In this document: positions 34,412-45,400 of the stretch, one piece after another | How positions within the stretch are numbered: the first letter of the stretch is position 1 | Layout: each line of letters opens with the position of its first letter | Assembly (NCBI GenBank): GCA_030765055.1 | Contig: CM060953.1 | Coordinates: 13,687,045 to 13,751,044, forward strand | DNA from: Mantis religiosa | Lineage: Eukaryota > Arthropoda > Insecta > Mantodea > Mantidae | Direction: 5' to 3' | Length of the DNA stretch: 64,000 nucleotides | Notes under the pieces: model-generated | What the model was told of the DNA's origin: nothing | The model's database searches: none | Seen by the model: only the letters and a program-made list of their open reading frames with translations | Made by a program: the position numbers and the translations under genes

Positions 34412-34429
34412 TTGTAATCTGGAATATAT

Positions 34430-35904
34430 ATATTTGATTCAAAGTAGTGTATAAATGCGCATAAGGTGTCATTGTTATTTTCTTGTTTGGAGCAATGAAG
34501 ACATATACCCAAAATATATTTCCATAGTGTAATTAAAATTATTATTATTAACTGATAAGATTGAAATCACTTTGGAGAACTCTGTAGACGACACGCTAAC
34601 CTAAGTAGAGTCCTTACTTGAAAGTCATTAAGAGTTGTGGTAGATATAACATTTGATATTATAGAAGCAGGGTTTGAACGACCTACTCAGCAGACTGTTT
34701 CTTCCTGAAAGTGATAAGCAACGCAGCAGATGTTACTCGGAATCATTTGCAGGTCAGAAATAAAGAAAAACTCTTCAATACTTGGTAGGGTAAAGGCGCA
34801 ATACTCTCGCTGTGTCCTGGAGGAGAAAGTTGTAATGTAGTGAGGAGGGAAGTGACGTCAGATGGGTAATACTTCCCTTCCGGTGGTCCTTGACCGGGTG
34901 ATCCACATCGGTTACCACATCGTGATCTTCTGGATGTTGAAGTGAAAGTGGCGTGTGTGTGTATGTGTGTGTTCGCGGGCGTGCATTTTGGGGCGAGGTC
35001 GTCAGGCAATTGCGTCACCACCAAAACATAATATGTGTGTATAGGAAAATCCCTGTTCCGTCCTCCCTCATAGCACATCAAATAAACTCATTTCTTCTAC
35101 TCGCTCTTTCAAGAGATTATTTTTCTGTCTTCTTATTGTTGTTACTGAGAAAGTTGCATTACACATTTCGCTGTAGCTGTAAGAAGGACATAGTAGAGGA
35201 AACCGATGGTCAGCTTGCTATGTGATGACTTTGAAATTTCACCCTCTTTGTATGACTGAGGGAGAGGAACTTACTATCTGTATATGTATTTGAGAATTTA
35301 AATCAACAGAGTAGCTCGGAAATGATTAATGCTACAAAAAGATGTGCACATTAACGAAATCTACATGTGTTGTTTAAGTAGTGAGATTGTGCTTTATGTT
35401 GTACCAACTATACAAAAGTTATAGAGTGAAGATGACTTAAGAGGTTACTCGCGGAAAATTCAATATGTTCATTTTATTTTGCATGTATATGATTATCATT
35501 TGTCAAATTAACATCAAGAGAGGAATTTGGGAAGGTCTCAGACCATATCTACTCGTGACAAACCCCAAATGGGAATATCAGAACATGAGTAAGGAATATA
35601 TTGCATATTGTGGTATTCCCAATAAGAATGTACTCCAGCATTGCCCTTCTTTGGGGGATTTCTGTGACTCAGATCGTCTTAAACACTCAACTAACTGGAT
35701 CCAGTCATAGAGGCGCCTTAATAAGAAAATGGCAAAAATATGCAGTACGTAGTCATTACATTTAGTTTTAATAGTCAATCAAATAAGTAGTTTTTCAAAG
35801 TTAGTCAAATTGGAACTAGTTTTGGAAATACGTGTGTGACAGAGGGAGGAAGAAAACAAAACGTTTGATTGGTGGATATCTAATGTTAAGCAGTTGGCAA
35901 TGAA
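34430..35904. other. No gene seen
   Basis: Open frames of 80-110 codons occur (for example minus 34743-35081, plus 35465-35710) but show no recognisable motif or splice context. Confidence 0.4.
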
Positions 35905-36128
35905 GCCCGCCTCGGTAGCGTGGTGGTAGCGTGTCTGCCTCACGTTCAAGAGGTCCCGAGTTCGAATCTCGGTCAGGGTGAGTTACCTGGATAAGGTTTT
36001 TCCGGGGTTTTCCCTTATCCTGAAAGACGAATATCGGGTAACTCTAAGCTCTATGGACCCTGGGCTCATTGGAGCACCATTTCACCCGTTCCATTCATCG
36101 TCCGATATGACTAAATGTTGGAGGACGT
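35905..36128 (+). repeat. SINE-A, full-length ordinary copy
   Basis: Close to the family consensus: GCCCGCCTCGGTAGCGTGG, AGTTCGAATCTCGGTCAGGG, GTTTTTCCGGGGTTTTCCC, ACCCTGGGCTC and a GGAGGACG end without A-tail. TTGGCAATG before and TTGACAATG after may be a target duplication. The right flank is the first unit of the 175-bp array. Confidence 0.92.
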
Positions 36129-36775
36129 TTGACAATGTAGTAGGTGGTTTACATCCGTATCTTCTTTAAGTGTACAGAAAGGTGATCTCACTATACCAAT
36201 CCTGAATAAATGTTTATTGAGACAGTCATGGCCTGTTACAAGTCTAAAAGTTGCTACAGAGCATTTTCTTGTACTCCAGTATTTTGATGTTATGTTGGTA
36301 TGTTGGACAGTGGAGTAGGTGGTTTACATCCATATCTTCTTTAAGTGTACAGAAAGGAGATCTCACTATACCAATCCTGAATAAATGTTTATTGAGACAG
36401 TCATGGCCTGTTACAAGTCTAAAAGTTGCTACAGAGCATTTTCTTGTACTCCAGTATTTTGATGTTATGTTGGTATGTTGGACAGCGGAGTAGGTGGTTT
36501 ACATCCTTATCTTCTTTAAGTGTACAGAAAGGAGATCTCACTATACCAATCCTGAATAAATGTTTATTGAGACACTCATGGTTTGTTAAAAGTCTAAAAG
36601 TTGCTACAGAGCATTTTCTTGTACTCCAGTATTTTGATGTTATGTTGGTATGTTGGACAGTGGAGTAGGTGGTTTACACCCATATCTTCTTTAAGTGTAC
36701 AGAAAGGACATCTCACTATACCAACAGTCATGGCCTGTTACAAGTCTAAAAGTTGCTACAGAGCATTTTCTTTGT
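36129..36775. repeat. 175-bp tandem array, ~3.7 units
   Basis: Units start near 36134, 36308, 36483 and 36658. They contain GGTGGTTTACATCC, TTTAAGTGTACAGAAAGG and ATTTTGATGTTATGTTGGTA. The last unit has lost ~57 bp (CCAATCCTGAATAAATGTTT is missing). The overlapping 80-codon open frames are repeats of the same stretch. Confidence 0.95.
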
Positions 36776-37904
36776 AGTATATTGATTCCAGTCGTGCTGT
36801 TACATAAATTTTCGCGTAGTTTTCATGTTGTTTGTAATATATTATTTTATTTATTTTTTGACTATATGTTCATATAATTATTCTTTTGATAGAAGGATAA
36901 CTTAATGGCTCAAATGAGTTTACCTAATTTTATTGCCTTTTTCGGCTATAAAGTCGACTGCTTCATTGGCTAGTATCCGATGAAGCTTTAATCTTTTATT
37001 TAAATTAACTGTTTTATGATTTTACGGCATTCTGCAATATTTGGGTGTTCTATCAGATGTTATGGATATTATATCTGCTTTAGGGTCAGATAATATTACA
37101 CATTTTTCAAATGTATGTATATGATATAGAATATTTTGTAAGCTGTAAAGGATTGCTGAAACATCTCCATACATAGGTACAGCTGTGTGTATGCATGCAT
37201 ATATATTCAGGATATCTTAAAATATGTGAAATTTTGGGTTGAATATGGTATTTGCTATAATTTAGTATAAAGTGAAATAAGAAGACAACGAAGAACGACA
37301 CATATTAGAAGATAATGAATAGTACATTGAAAGAGCGCTAACATCGTTATGTTAAGTGCATGGATATGCCTTCTTGCCCAAACCTGTTTCTAAATTGGTA
37401 TCACTGAGTCCAGCAGCTAAGAGACTACAACTGTTACAACTAAAATAATTTGTACACTCGCTGTATACATTTGCTTTTGAATATCTCTTTATTTTGCAAC
37501 ATTCATATGGACAACAAAATTGCAGGGCGTTAATGGATATTTCCCACGCTATACTTTTAAATTTAAAATTGAAATATTCGAAATTTCCAAATGCATACAT
37601 CGCAATTTATTGCATATGTATATCGAATATTACGTAAAAGTCGATACATGTTTAAAAGTGGAATAAATAACGGACATAGTGATACAGCGTTGTCAAAATA
37701 AAATAATAAACAAATCCGAATACGCCAGGATGGAATATTCAACGGCGTTTTGCATGAATCAAAATTTATGAGCTTTACGTTTTCACAGAGAAATGAAACG
37801 AGCTATTAGGACATTGATGGGCGAAAAATTGTTGTGATTCCTGGGCTCTGAAAGATACAGAGTTTTGGGGTATGTGTACTTCAGATTTGAAATGACTTAG
37901 AGGA
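36776..37904. other. No gene seen
   Basis: AT-rich; nothing recognised. Confidence 0.45.
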
Positions 37905-38020
37905 AATGGGTCCGTGGTATCTAGAGCTTAGAGTCACCTGATGTTGGCTTCCCCGGATAAAGGAAAACTCAGGAAAAAGACTCCCCTAACTCGTGACCTC
38001 TTAGACACTCTACCTCCAAA
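37905..38020 (-). repeat. SINE-A relic, strongly diverged
   Basis: GGTATCTAGAGCTTAGAGTC, CCCCGGATAAAGGAAAACTC and CTCGTGACCTCTTAGACACT follow the minus-strand SINE-A order with many changes and no clear B-box. Confidence 0.45.
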
Positions 38021-38334
38021 ATGGAATATCTTAACCTCAAATGTAGGTTTCACAAATGCAGTGATTCATAAAATTGAGACATGTTATTAAAAATATGCAC
38101 AATTTTAGCAAACAATTCTGATTCCAGATTTCTGGGCTCTCCGCCCTCCAAAAATGGGTTACTGCCTTATAATATACGCATTATGTATAGTTTTATTACC
38201 AAAGTCAGAAATATTTCTGAAATATTTCTATCTTTTCAAGATACTTAATACCACAAGTGTTGTATTTATTATGTTCATTTTTATTCTCTCTCCTTCTTCA
38301 TTTTTCCCCTTGAAGCTTAACATTCTTAACCTGG

Positions 38335-38512
38335 TAAGTCATATCGTACGATAAATGAAATGATGTTCAAATGAGCCCACGTTCCGTAGAGCTTAGTGTT
38401 ACCCGATAATTTGGCTTGTCTGAATAAGATATAATCCCGAAAAAAAAACTTATCAAAAAGTTGCCTCAACCGAGATTCAAATTCTTGAAAGTGACCTTGC
38501 ACCATAGAGATG
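38335..38512 (-). repeat. SINE-A, diverged copy
   Basis: AAGTCATATCGTACGATAAA, GTAGAGCTTAGTGTTACCCG and CCGAGATTCAAATTC follow the minus-strand order. The head is incomplete. Confidence 0.65.
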
Positions 38513-39079
38513 GGCATATTTCGTTTCTAATTTATGGTGTTCGCTCAAACACACGCGAGCGCATACCTTTTTCTAAAAGTTTTTTTTTTTATTCTATTCA
38601 GATGGCAGTAAAGCACATGTTTCCGGTAAAATAGAATTTTCGGATAGAATGTGGTAGAGAAAGTAATAGGAGCATCGCGTAGAGGAATGGTGTGTTCCCC
38701 TGGGATTTCGGCAATCTTTGTACACAATCTGGCCATTACTTCTTCATGTGGAAACTTTGAGTGATCATTAGTACGGTCGTCCATCACCTTAAGCGCGGTG
38801 TTATTTTTAAATGTATTTTAAGAGGGATTTTAGTATGTTTACCAGTCGGCAGACTTTGAGGAGCGCGTTTCCCGTCGGCGAGAAAGCGACAGCAAATATT
38901 AGTGCATTCACAGCTTCCGGCTGCAGCTGCCACTTCGCGTGTTGTGCTTAAGCTAGGTTAATGCTGACGAATTTCTGCTCTCTCAGACACCAAGATGTCT
39001 AACTTCCCTGAATAAATACAGTTTAAAAATTAATTGTTGTTCCAAACTATCCGTGTGTAGCGAAAAGTCTGGTTACGTA
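38513..39079. other. No gene seen
   Basis: A GC-richer patch at 38850-38950. No recognised feature. Confidence 0.4.
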
Positions 39080-39325
39080 GACTCAGACTGAAAAATTTAA
39101 TGTCATAGCCGGGATTTGATCACGGATTTCCCGGACCCCATCCGGTTGCTGTTAACCGTTAAGCTACCATGGCCAACATCCCAGCAACTGACTCGCATGT
39201 TTCCCGGTAAACCACTAGAAGTTCTCATAAACACAAGAGGTACATACTTTAATGGCGTCAAGTCCCAAGCTACATAGTTTAGAGCACTATTAGGTCAATT
39301 AATGGAAATTGATGTTTCTGCAGTA
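39080..39325 (-). repeat. SINE family B, diverged copy
   Basis: GCCGGGATTTGATCACGG, AAGCTACCATGGCCAACATC, TTTCCCGGTAAACCACTAG and a terminal GTCAATTAATGGAAATTGATG follow the minus-strand SINE-B order. It lies just outside the left end of the pogo-like element. Confidence 0.7.
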
Positions 39326-39343
39326 AGTAGAGTTTAATAGAGT

Positions 39344-40460
39344 GGGCGCCATATTTCGGATATCATTTTTATTTTTGGGTATTCTACATGTTATAGTAGA
39401 TCAATAGACACGAAATTCTGTGACAACGTTCTTTATTCATATTAGCTTACAGTCCCTTAGTCAAAAAATGTCATAAAGTAAGTTTATATAAGACATAACG
39501 GAAACCATTAAAGAACATTTGGATTAGTTTACAAAAATGTTGCCTAATTTCGCATACTTTTGTGGAGTGCGAAAAGCCAATTGAGGGTACGTTTTCATAA
39601 AATCCCTGAGACATTTCTTTCCAGCCATACCGCTACTCCAATCAAATGGATGGTTTACACTGTTGATCAAAGCTAGCGCGAATGTCTAAGTTCAAAATAG
39701 CGATCATCCATAACCGTACAGTATGCAGCCAGTTCGGTTTGCAGCTTCTCACCAAGTGCACACTTTCTTCCGATTTTTGTGGTCAATAAACTTTCAATAT
39801 CTTTCTGTTTGTGGTTTACTTAATTCTATAGTGTGGAGCGAGATACGGCAACCATTTGGAAGCTTTTTAAAATCCCATTTTCTTCTCCTTGATGGCCTTT
39901 ACTGCTTCTCTCATCGCTTCTTCTGACCACCCCCTTCTACGCCCTGGTGCCATCTTATGAACAAAAGGTCTGTTAGATCGTTAAAATATTGCTCATTCCT
40001 AATTTCGGATATCCGAAATTACGATGCCCTGTGGTATCCGAAATTAAGAATTCCGCCATATTGGATAAATAACAGCTTGGACTAAACACTAATTTCAAAC
40101 ATTAATGCATATAAGAAAACTATCATATACTAACATATTACAGGCAGCAATTACGTGATTTAGGACCTTGGCTTAAGCTCAAGAAATCGCTCTGAAAAGT
40201 GATCTTCAAACACTCTGATCGTGAACAAAACAACTGACGAATGCTTTACCTTAAGCTCAAGAAATCGCTCTAAAAAGTGATCTTCAAACACTCTGATCGC
40301 GAACAAAACAACTGACGAATGCTACTTCACTGCAACTAACTGCATAATGGCTAGAAGTTCACTGTGTTCACCTGATACTTCCTCCTACTTGTTCACATGA
40401 TTTCCGAGGGAGTGCATTAGCTCACGGAGTAGAAAATCTACCATCCGAAATATGGTGCCC
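39344..40460 (-). mobile_element. pogo-like DNA transposon, deleted and dead
   Basis: Terminal inverted repeats GGGCGCCATATTTCGGAT (39344-39361) and its inverse at 40443-40460 match at 17 of 18 positions. TA dinucleotides lie just outside both ends (39338, 40462), as expected for Tc1/mariner-type insertion. Inside is a minus-strand relic of a pogo-type DNA-binding domain. The element is ~1.1 kb, shorter than autonomous pogo elements, and no DDE catalytic domain was recognised. A 78-bp direct duplication (40172-40323) and a 20-bp palindrome made of the TIR motif (40001-40020) show internal rearrangement. Confidence 0.65.
39524..39953 (-). pseudogene. pogo-type transposase N-terminus (psq/CENP-B-like), broken
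   Basis: From an ATG at 39953 (minus) the frame reads MAPGRRRGWSEEAMREAVKA and IKEKKMGF, then a stop where a Lys is expected, then KASK: the layout of the helix-turn-helix psq domain that opens pogo/Tigger transposases. After frame changes it continues with LGEKLQTELAAYCTVMDD, and later NHPFDWSSGMAGKKCLRDFM with a TYPQLAFRTPQKYAKLGN end, matching the CENP-B-type second DNA-binding domain (…G..W...F..R.P.L..R.P). Several frameshifts and stops make it dead. The catalytic part is absent. In live relatives this region binds the TIRs. Confidence 0.65.
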
Positions 40461-41011
40461 TTAGCCTGTAGAAACTCTGACGCAATAAATATTTCTCTTA
40501 GCTCAATTACTTTAAAACAAATATTTATGTGTTTCATGTGAAGAATTTTTATTACAAAAAATCAATTTACACAGATTAATATTATATTTAAATAAATACG
40601 GATGTCAGAACTTGGTACAAAGTAGAAAGATTATTGTTATTAGTATAACAGCTGGTGTCTTACTGTGTATTTTGCCAATTTCGCGTCTCAAGCACGCCTA
40701 CTAGCCTTGGAGGGAATGTGATTCTTATTGGCATGTTGTTTGTATGTGATGTGCAATGCAGCATGTTGTCGAACAATTAATGTTCCTTGGCAAGCGCACA
40801 AAAAAGCAGTCATTGCAGGATTATTAGCCACACCCAAAACAAATCATTCACAGACAAAAAATTAGTCCCCTGTTTTTCCTAAATGGTTTTTGGTGTCATT
40901 ATGCAAATGTTTGGAGTTTCAGGATTCTAGCAAGTAGAGAGACTCTTGAATTCCACCCAAAAATTCTATGCATAGCATAAGTCAAGCAAATAGCCGAGGC
41001 ATTTCATTACG
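40461..41011. other. No gene seen
   Basis: AT-rich; nothing recognised. Confidence 0.45.
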
Positions 41012-41643
41012 GAGGGGATTCGGTTCGTAGGCCACGTTGCTAGGTCCATTGTTCCTATGTCTCCAAGTGGGGGCACCCCCGGGAGGAACGATGAGGCAAA
41101 GGAGACAGAGGGCGGCGGACCCAAGGTGCCACGACAGTACAGAGGGCAGGGTGCCTACAGTTTACTTGGATAGAGACCTCCCACGAGAGGCTAGGACAAC
41201 GAACCCGCTCCCCTGCAACGGGACGGCAACGAGCCCAGCAGCCGAGCCTTAATGGTTCCAGGTAGGCGATCCGAACCTCTAAGGGCTCTGGCTGGCGGTC
41301 CCGAAAAGGTACCAGCAGAGGAGCTGAGGCTGGCAACCGACCTACCGGAGGAGTAAGTAGTTTTCCTCAGAGCATATCGTCCTGCCATGCACCGCCGAGA
41401 CTCCCGCCGACACTTCTACCCTGAAATAGACCATCGGATGAGAGATGATATGAAATGATAATGGAGATGAAACGGAGGGACAGGAAGTTCGGGGGATGTA
41501 ATTAACCTGCCCAGCATTCGCCTAGCAACCCGGGAAATCCCCGAAAAATCCCATGGTTCAGGTAGTTTGGCCACGGGAATCGAACCGGGGCCTCCCGAAT
41601 GCGGGATACAGACGAAACAGCCTGAGCCATCTCGCTCGGTAGC
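41012..41643 (-). repeat. tRNA-derived SINE, family C (copy 3)
   Basis: Outer end GGAGGGGATTCGGTTCGTAG and CTCCAAGTGGGGGCACCCC. The right end on the minus strand is GAGCGAGATGGCTCAGGC with B-box GGTTCGATTCCCGTGGCC. The middle contains GAGATGAAACGGAGG and GGGGGATGTAATTAACC shared with copy 2. A GC-rich internal part (41100-41350) makes short open frames that are not conserved. Confidence 0.8.
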
Positions 41644-41815
41644 TGAGAGGTTACACCGCTTGTATCTCACCTAGGTTTCGCGTGCGCACGTGAAATTTGT
41701 GGTGGACAATATGGCGTCGTGGCGGGTTTTCTCCGGGATATCCGGTTTCCCCGACATCATTCTACGAATTGCTCCATTATAACCTTTCCTATCATCCATC
41801 ATCGGCATGCAGTAT
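41640..41815 (+). repeat. tRNA-derived SINE, family D (copy 2)
   Basis: GTAGCTGAGAGGTTACACCG, CTCACCTAGGTTTCGCG, GTGGTGGACAATATGGC, GGGTTTTCTCCGGG, GAATTGCTCCATTATAACC. It is placed head to head against SINE-C, sharing a few bases at the junction. Confidence 0.65.
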
Positions 41816-42448
41816 TCCTAAAAAAGTGGAGCATGCTAGTAAAATATTAAAATATAAAAAAGGTCAGGCAAAAAGTTGTTCATACTTATACCAAATTTCA
41901 TATTTAAGTATCTTCAAAGCAATGCTACACATATATTCTGAAAAATATTCTTCAATCCCTTACTTGCGAAGTTTCCAACATATTTACTTTCTTAAACATT
42001 CCCTAACCACTTTGATTGAATATCTATAATCATTTTACATCACAATATCTATGTCTTTACTTATCAGAAAATAATCTACCATGTCCTCTATTGGGAAGAA
42101 ATTTTATGTAATTTTGTGCAACTTAAGAGAAATAAAAAAATTATGCTATGCCTACATATAAAGCGAGATCAGCCATTTCCAAGATATCAATTATTATTGG
42201 CTCGAATCTTACAATATTCTGTAATTTTCAAGAAGCGCTGTCTCTGTTCATCTGTTTCTCGCAGTGCCACATAAATATCGTAGAATTGCAAGGTGAGATA
42301 TAGCTACCCGCTTTTAAATATATTGTCTATTTAATCAGTTTCATATATTTTCTTTGTTTCTACAGTCAAAATGTGTAACGAAATTATTTCAGTGGAAGTT
42401 TATCTCGATTAACATGGAGATAGAAAATAACCTTTCTAAAGAATAATG
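41816..42448. other. No gene seen
   Basis: AT-rich; nothing recognised. Confidence 0.45.
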
Positions 42449-42676
42449 GCCTGCCTCTACAGCGTGGTGGTAGCGTGTCTGCCTCACGTTCAAGAGGTCT
42501 TGAATTCTAATCTCGGCCAGGGTAAGTTACCTGGATAAAGGGTTTTCCGGGGTTTTCCCTTGTGCTGAAAGATGAATGACTGGTAACTAAGTTCTATGTA
42601 CCCTGTACTTATTTGAACACCATTTCATTCATCGTCCGATATGACTTAACGTAGGATATTTTTATTAAAAAAAAAA
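42449..42676 (+). repeat. SINE-A with a single array-type body unit
   Basis: Complete head (GCCTGCCTCTACAGCGTGG, linker AAGTTACCTGGATAAAGGG), one body with the array diagnostics (ATGTACCCTGTACTTATTTG and CATTTCATTCATCG without the ~10-bp insert), and an A10 tail. It links ordinary SINE-A to the 108-bp arrays. Confidence 0.85.
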
Positions 42677-43167
42677 GAAATAAAGAAAGAAAAGGAAGTA
42701 GTGTATAGATTAAACTAAGAGAAAGCTGTGTGAATTGAGCAGCACAAGAGTTGTTAGTTTGTGGTCGATAATTGTCTCTGTTTTGTCAAGTTTGTAATTA
42801 TTGTTAAAAGACAAGACAAGATAGCAATACAGCTGTTGGAAAGAGTGAAAGTTGGGCCGGATTAGGTCGACGATGGATGAACCTTCTGTCTGACGGACAC
42901 ATGTGCAGGGGTTGACTGGGGAGGAGCAGGATGTTTGCCCATTAGCAGAGTTCCAGGGGACGTGTTGAAAACCTCAGCAGAGGGATGTCATCATTTATCC
43001 TCAGGTGCTGCAGGATAAGGACTCCATTCCCATTTTTTATTGACTCCCTCTGTTAACCGGCTGGTTAAAAACCGTGGTCAACCACAAGTCACTTTGGTTT
43101 CTAAAAAGTATAATAGACTGATATGTGGATACGGTGTGATCTGAAAATGGTGAAGGAGATATCAGAT
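42677..43167. other. No gene seen
   Basis: Nothing recognised. Confidence 0.4.
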
Positions 43168-43410
43168 AACCCATGGCGCAACATCAGGTTAGAGCCATGT
43201 ACGCAAGACAGAGGATCATCCAACCGATTCGGGGAGATGTGGTCAGCATCACAGCACTTCCAGCCGGAGAGTTGACTTTCTTGACCAGGGTTTGCTACCT
43301 AACGTAGCACTAAAATTTTCTCACGATGCTGAGTGGGCACCGGTTTTATACACGGGACTTATACAAAATCCGCACCCCCCAGCGGTGGGAACGATCCCAA
43401 AATTACAGTT
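43168..43410 (-). repeat. tRNA-derived SINE, family F (copy 2)
   Basis: CCCATGGCGCAACATCAGG, GGGGAGATGTGGTCAGCATC, CACGATGCTGAGTGGGCACC and AAAATCCGCACCCCCCAGC match copy 1 at 24090-24408. The tRNA-like end is largely missing. Confidence 0.65.
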
Positions 43411-43697
43411 GAGGTGGATAGCAATCGGTCTTATACAGGAAGGAACAGCCAGTACGTTGATTTATAGCTTAATTTGGTGTTTTCTTAGTAGTTTTGTGTT
43501 TGAGTTAATAAAAATAAACAAGATTATCTTGGTTATTTAAATAGGTATTTGTTCCCAATGAGATCGTTTCTGTAAATAGTGGCGAGGTAGGCCGACTGCA
43601 ACGATATGGAAGTCACATTATAAGAATAACTAAGAAGAAATCATGGTAAACTTTTTTAAGCTTTAAGGTCCTCCGTATTAGTCGATTTTTTATTTTG
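43411..43697. other. No gene seen
   Basis: Nothing recognised. Confidence 0.4.
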
Positions 43698-43908
43698 GTA
43701 ATTTACGTCCTCCAACATTGTCATATCGGATGAATGAAATGGGCAAAATGATGCTCAAATGAACCCAGGGTCAATGGAGCTTAGAGTTACCCGACAGTCG
43801 TCTTTCAGGATAAGGTAAAACCCCAGAAGAAAACCTTATCCAGGTAACTCACCCTGACCGAGATTCGAACTCCGGACCTTTTGAACGTCAGGCAGACACG
43901 CTATCACT
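43698..43908 (-). repeat. SINE-A, head cut by microsatellite
   Basis: Ordinary type, with GTAATTTACGTCC at the left and the B-box complement GAGATTCGAACTCCGGACC at the right. The head is lost where the (ATT)n tract begins. Confidence 0.85.
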
Positions 43909-43909
43909 A

Positions 43910-44159
<250 letters not shown>

Positions 44160-44867
44160 GTGGTTGTTTAGAGTCTCCCTTAATTTATGCTTTTTCTGCT
44201 TGAGATGGACACAGTTTCAATAGCAACGACTCTCGATATAAAGTAAATATCTGATTTTGAATACGAACTGCAGGCAGTCAGTCATGAGCCGAATGTTTTG
44301 ATTATTTTCTTAGCAAGCTCTACCTTCATTTGATGCAAATACTGTGTTGCCACCTGTTGGTTCCCCATTGTTTCGCTAGACTGTTGACATATTCTACATT
44401 AATGTATTGTTATGTAAATGAGCCCTTTAAAATAATGTAATGTCCCTTATCCTCACACATAAATGAATATCAAAGCGTTTCTCTACAGAGCTGACCTGCC
44501 TTAATGCATAGAGCACACGGTTCATCTAGCTTCGCTTTCAACGCTTGGGGCTCTATCAGTATGCTCACAACTAACTTGACTGAAGCCCGATTTGATTTCT
44601 TTTTGGATTGTGTTATAGCATCGCCACATATGTAATTGCTTTATACCACGTTTCAACACCCAGGTTTATTAATAAGCAATTTCTTGAATTGAATAATTCT
44701 ATTGCTTCCCTTACATGTTAACTGTAGCATGTTCGTAAGTTGAACCAAACAATGAAGAAGAATGCATCGTAATTTCTTTGGTGATATAAAATGTTTTTAG
44801 GAGGGTGGGGGATTGTGTGTTTTATATTCTCTACTACGTATCACAACAAGAGGAGGCTTAGAGGGGG
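44160..44867. other. No gene seen
   Basis: Nothing recognised. Confidence 0.45.
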
Positions 44868-45128
44868 ACCTCGATCTCTTTGTAATTTACATCCTCCAAC
44901 GTTAAGTCATATCGGACGGTGAATGAATTGGGTGAAAGGAAGCTCAAATGAGCCCAGGATCATGGAGCTTAGAGTTATCCGACATTCGTCTTTCAGGATA
45001 AGGGAAACCCCCGGAAAAAAAGGTTATCCGATAACTCACCCTGACCGAGAGTCGAACTCGGAACCTCTTGAACGTGAGGCAGAAGAAGTGCTACCATCTA
45101 CGCTACCGAGGCGGGCACCTCGATCTCT
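44868..45128 (-). repeat. SINE-A with perfect 12-bp target duplication
   Basis: ACCTCGATCTCT occurs at 44868-44879 and again at 45117-45128. Between them lies a complete minus-strand SINE-A (44880-45116) ending with the head complement GAGGCGGGC. This fixes the 5' end of the element and shows insertion by target-primed reverse transcription. Confidence 0.95.
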
Positions 45129-45400
45129 GATGGGCACTGGGAGGAGATGGAATGGCAGATCTAGGAGACAGAATCCGTACACTATATGGATTGAAATTGC
45201 CATTGGCAGGGGCTGACACACCTGTGATACAACGCCAACCATGTTAAAGGTGAAGTGAAATGAAGCGACAAGTAGTTCGGGGGATGTAGTTCTTCCTCCT
45301 AACATTCACTCAGCGACCCAGGGCCAGGAAGATCGGCCGCTGGGTTCAATTCACGATCTTCCAGTTGGAGTCGCACAGATATCGCGACTCGGTTGGTAGA
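45129..45400 (-). repeat. tRNA-derived SINE-like element, family G
   Basis: On the minus strand: CCAACCGAGTCGCGATATCT, GAATTGAACCCAGCGGCC (degraded B-box), CTGGCCCTGGGTCGCTGAGT and a CTTCATTTCACTTCACC body. It was the target of the SINE-A insertion at its far end. Only one copy was seen in the window. Confidence 0.45.

Noticed and set aside
34743..35081. 112-codon minus frame
   Set aside because: Contains a CA-repeat-derived stretch; no recognisable domain or splice context.
35465..35710. 81-codon frame with complex composition
   Set aside because: No family recognised, no neighbours to support it, within the chance range for this window.
35905..35990. tRNA gene (A and B box, tRNA-like spacing)
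   Set aside because: Belongs to a SINE-A head present in many copies, followed by the SINE body. The acceptor stem is not maintained.
36251..36668. Repeated 80-codon frames
   Set aside because: They are the 175-bp tandem units read in the same phase, with no motif.
41037..41336. GC-rich frames of 70-93 codons
   Set aside because: Lie inside SINE family C and are not conserved in the other copies.
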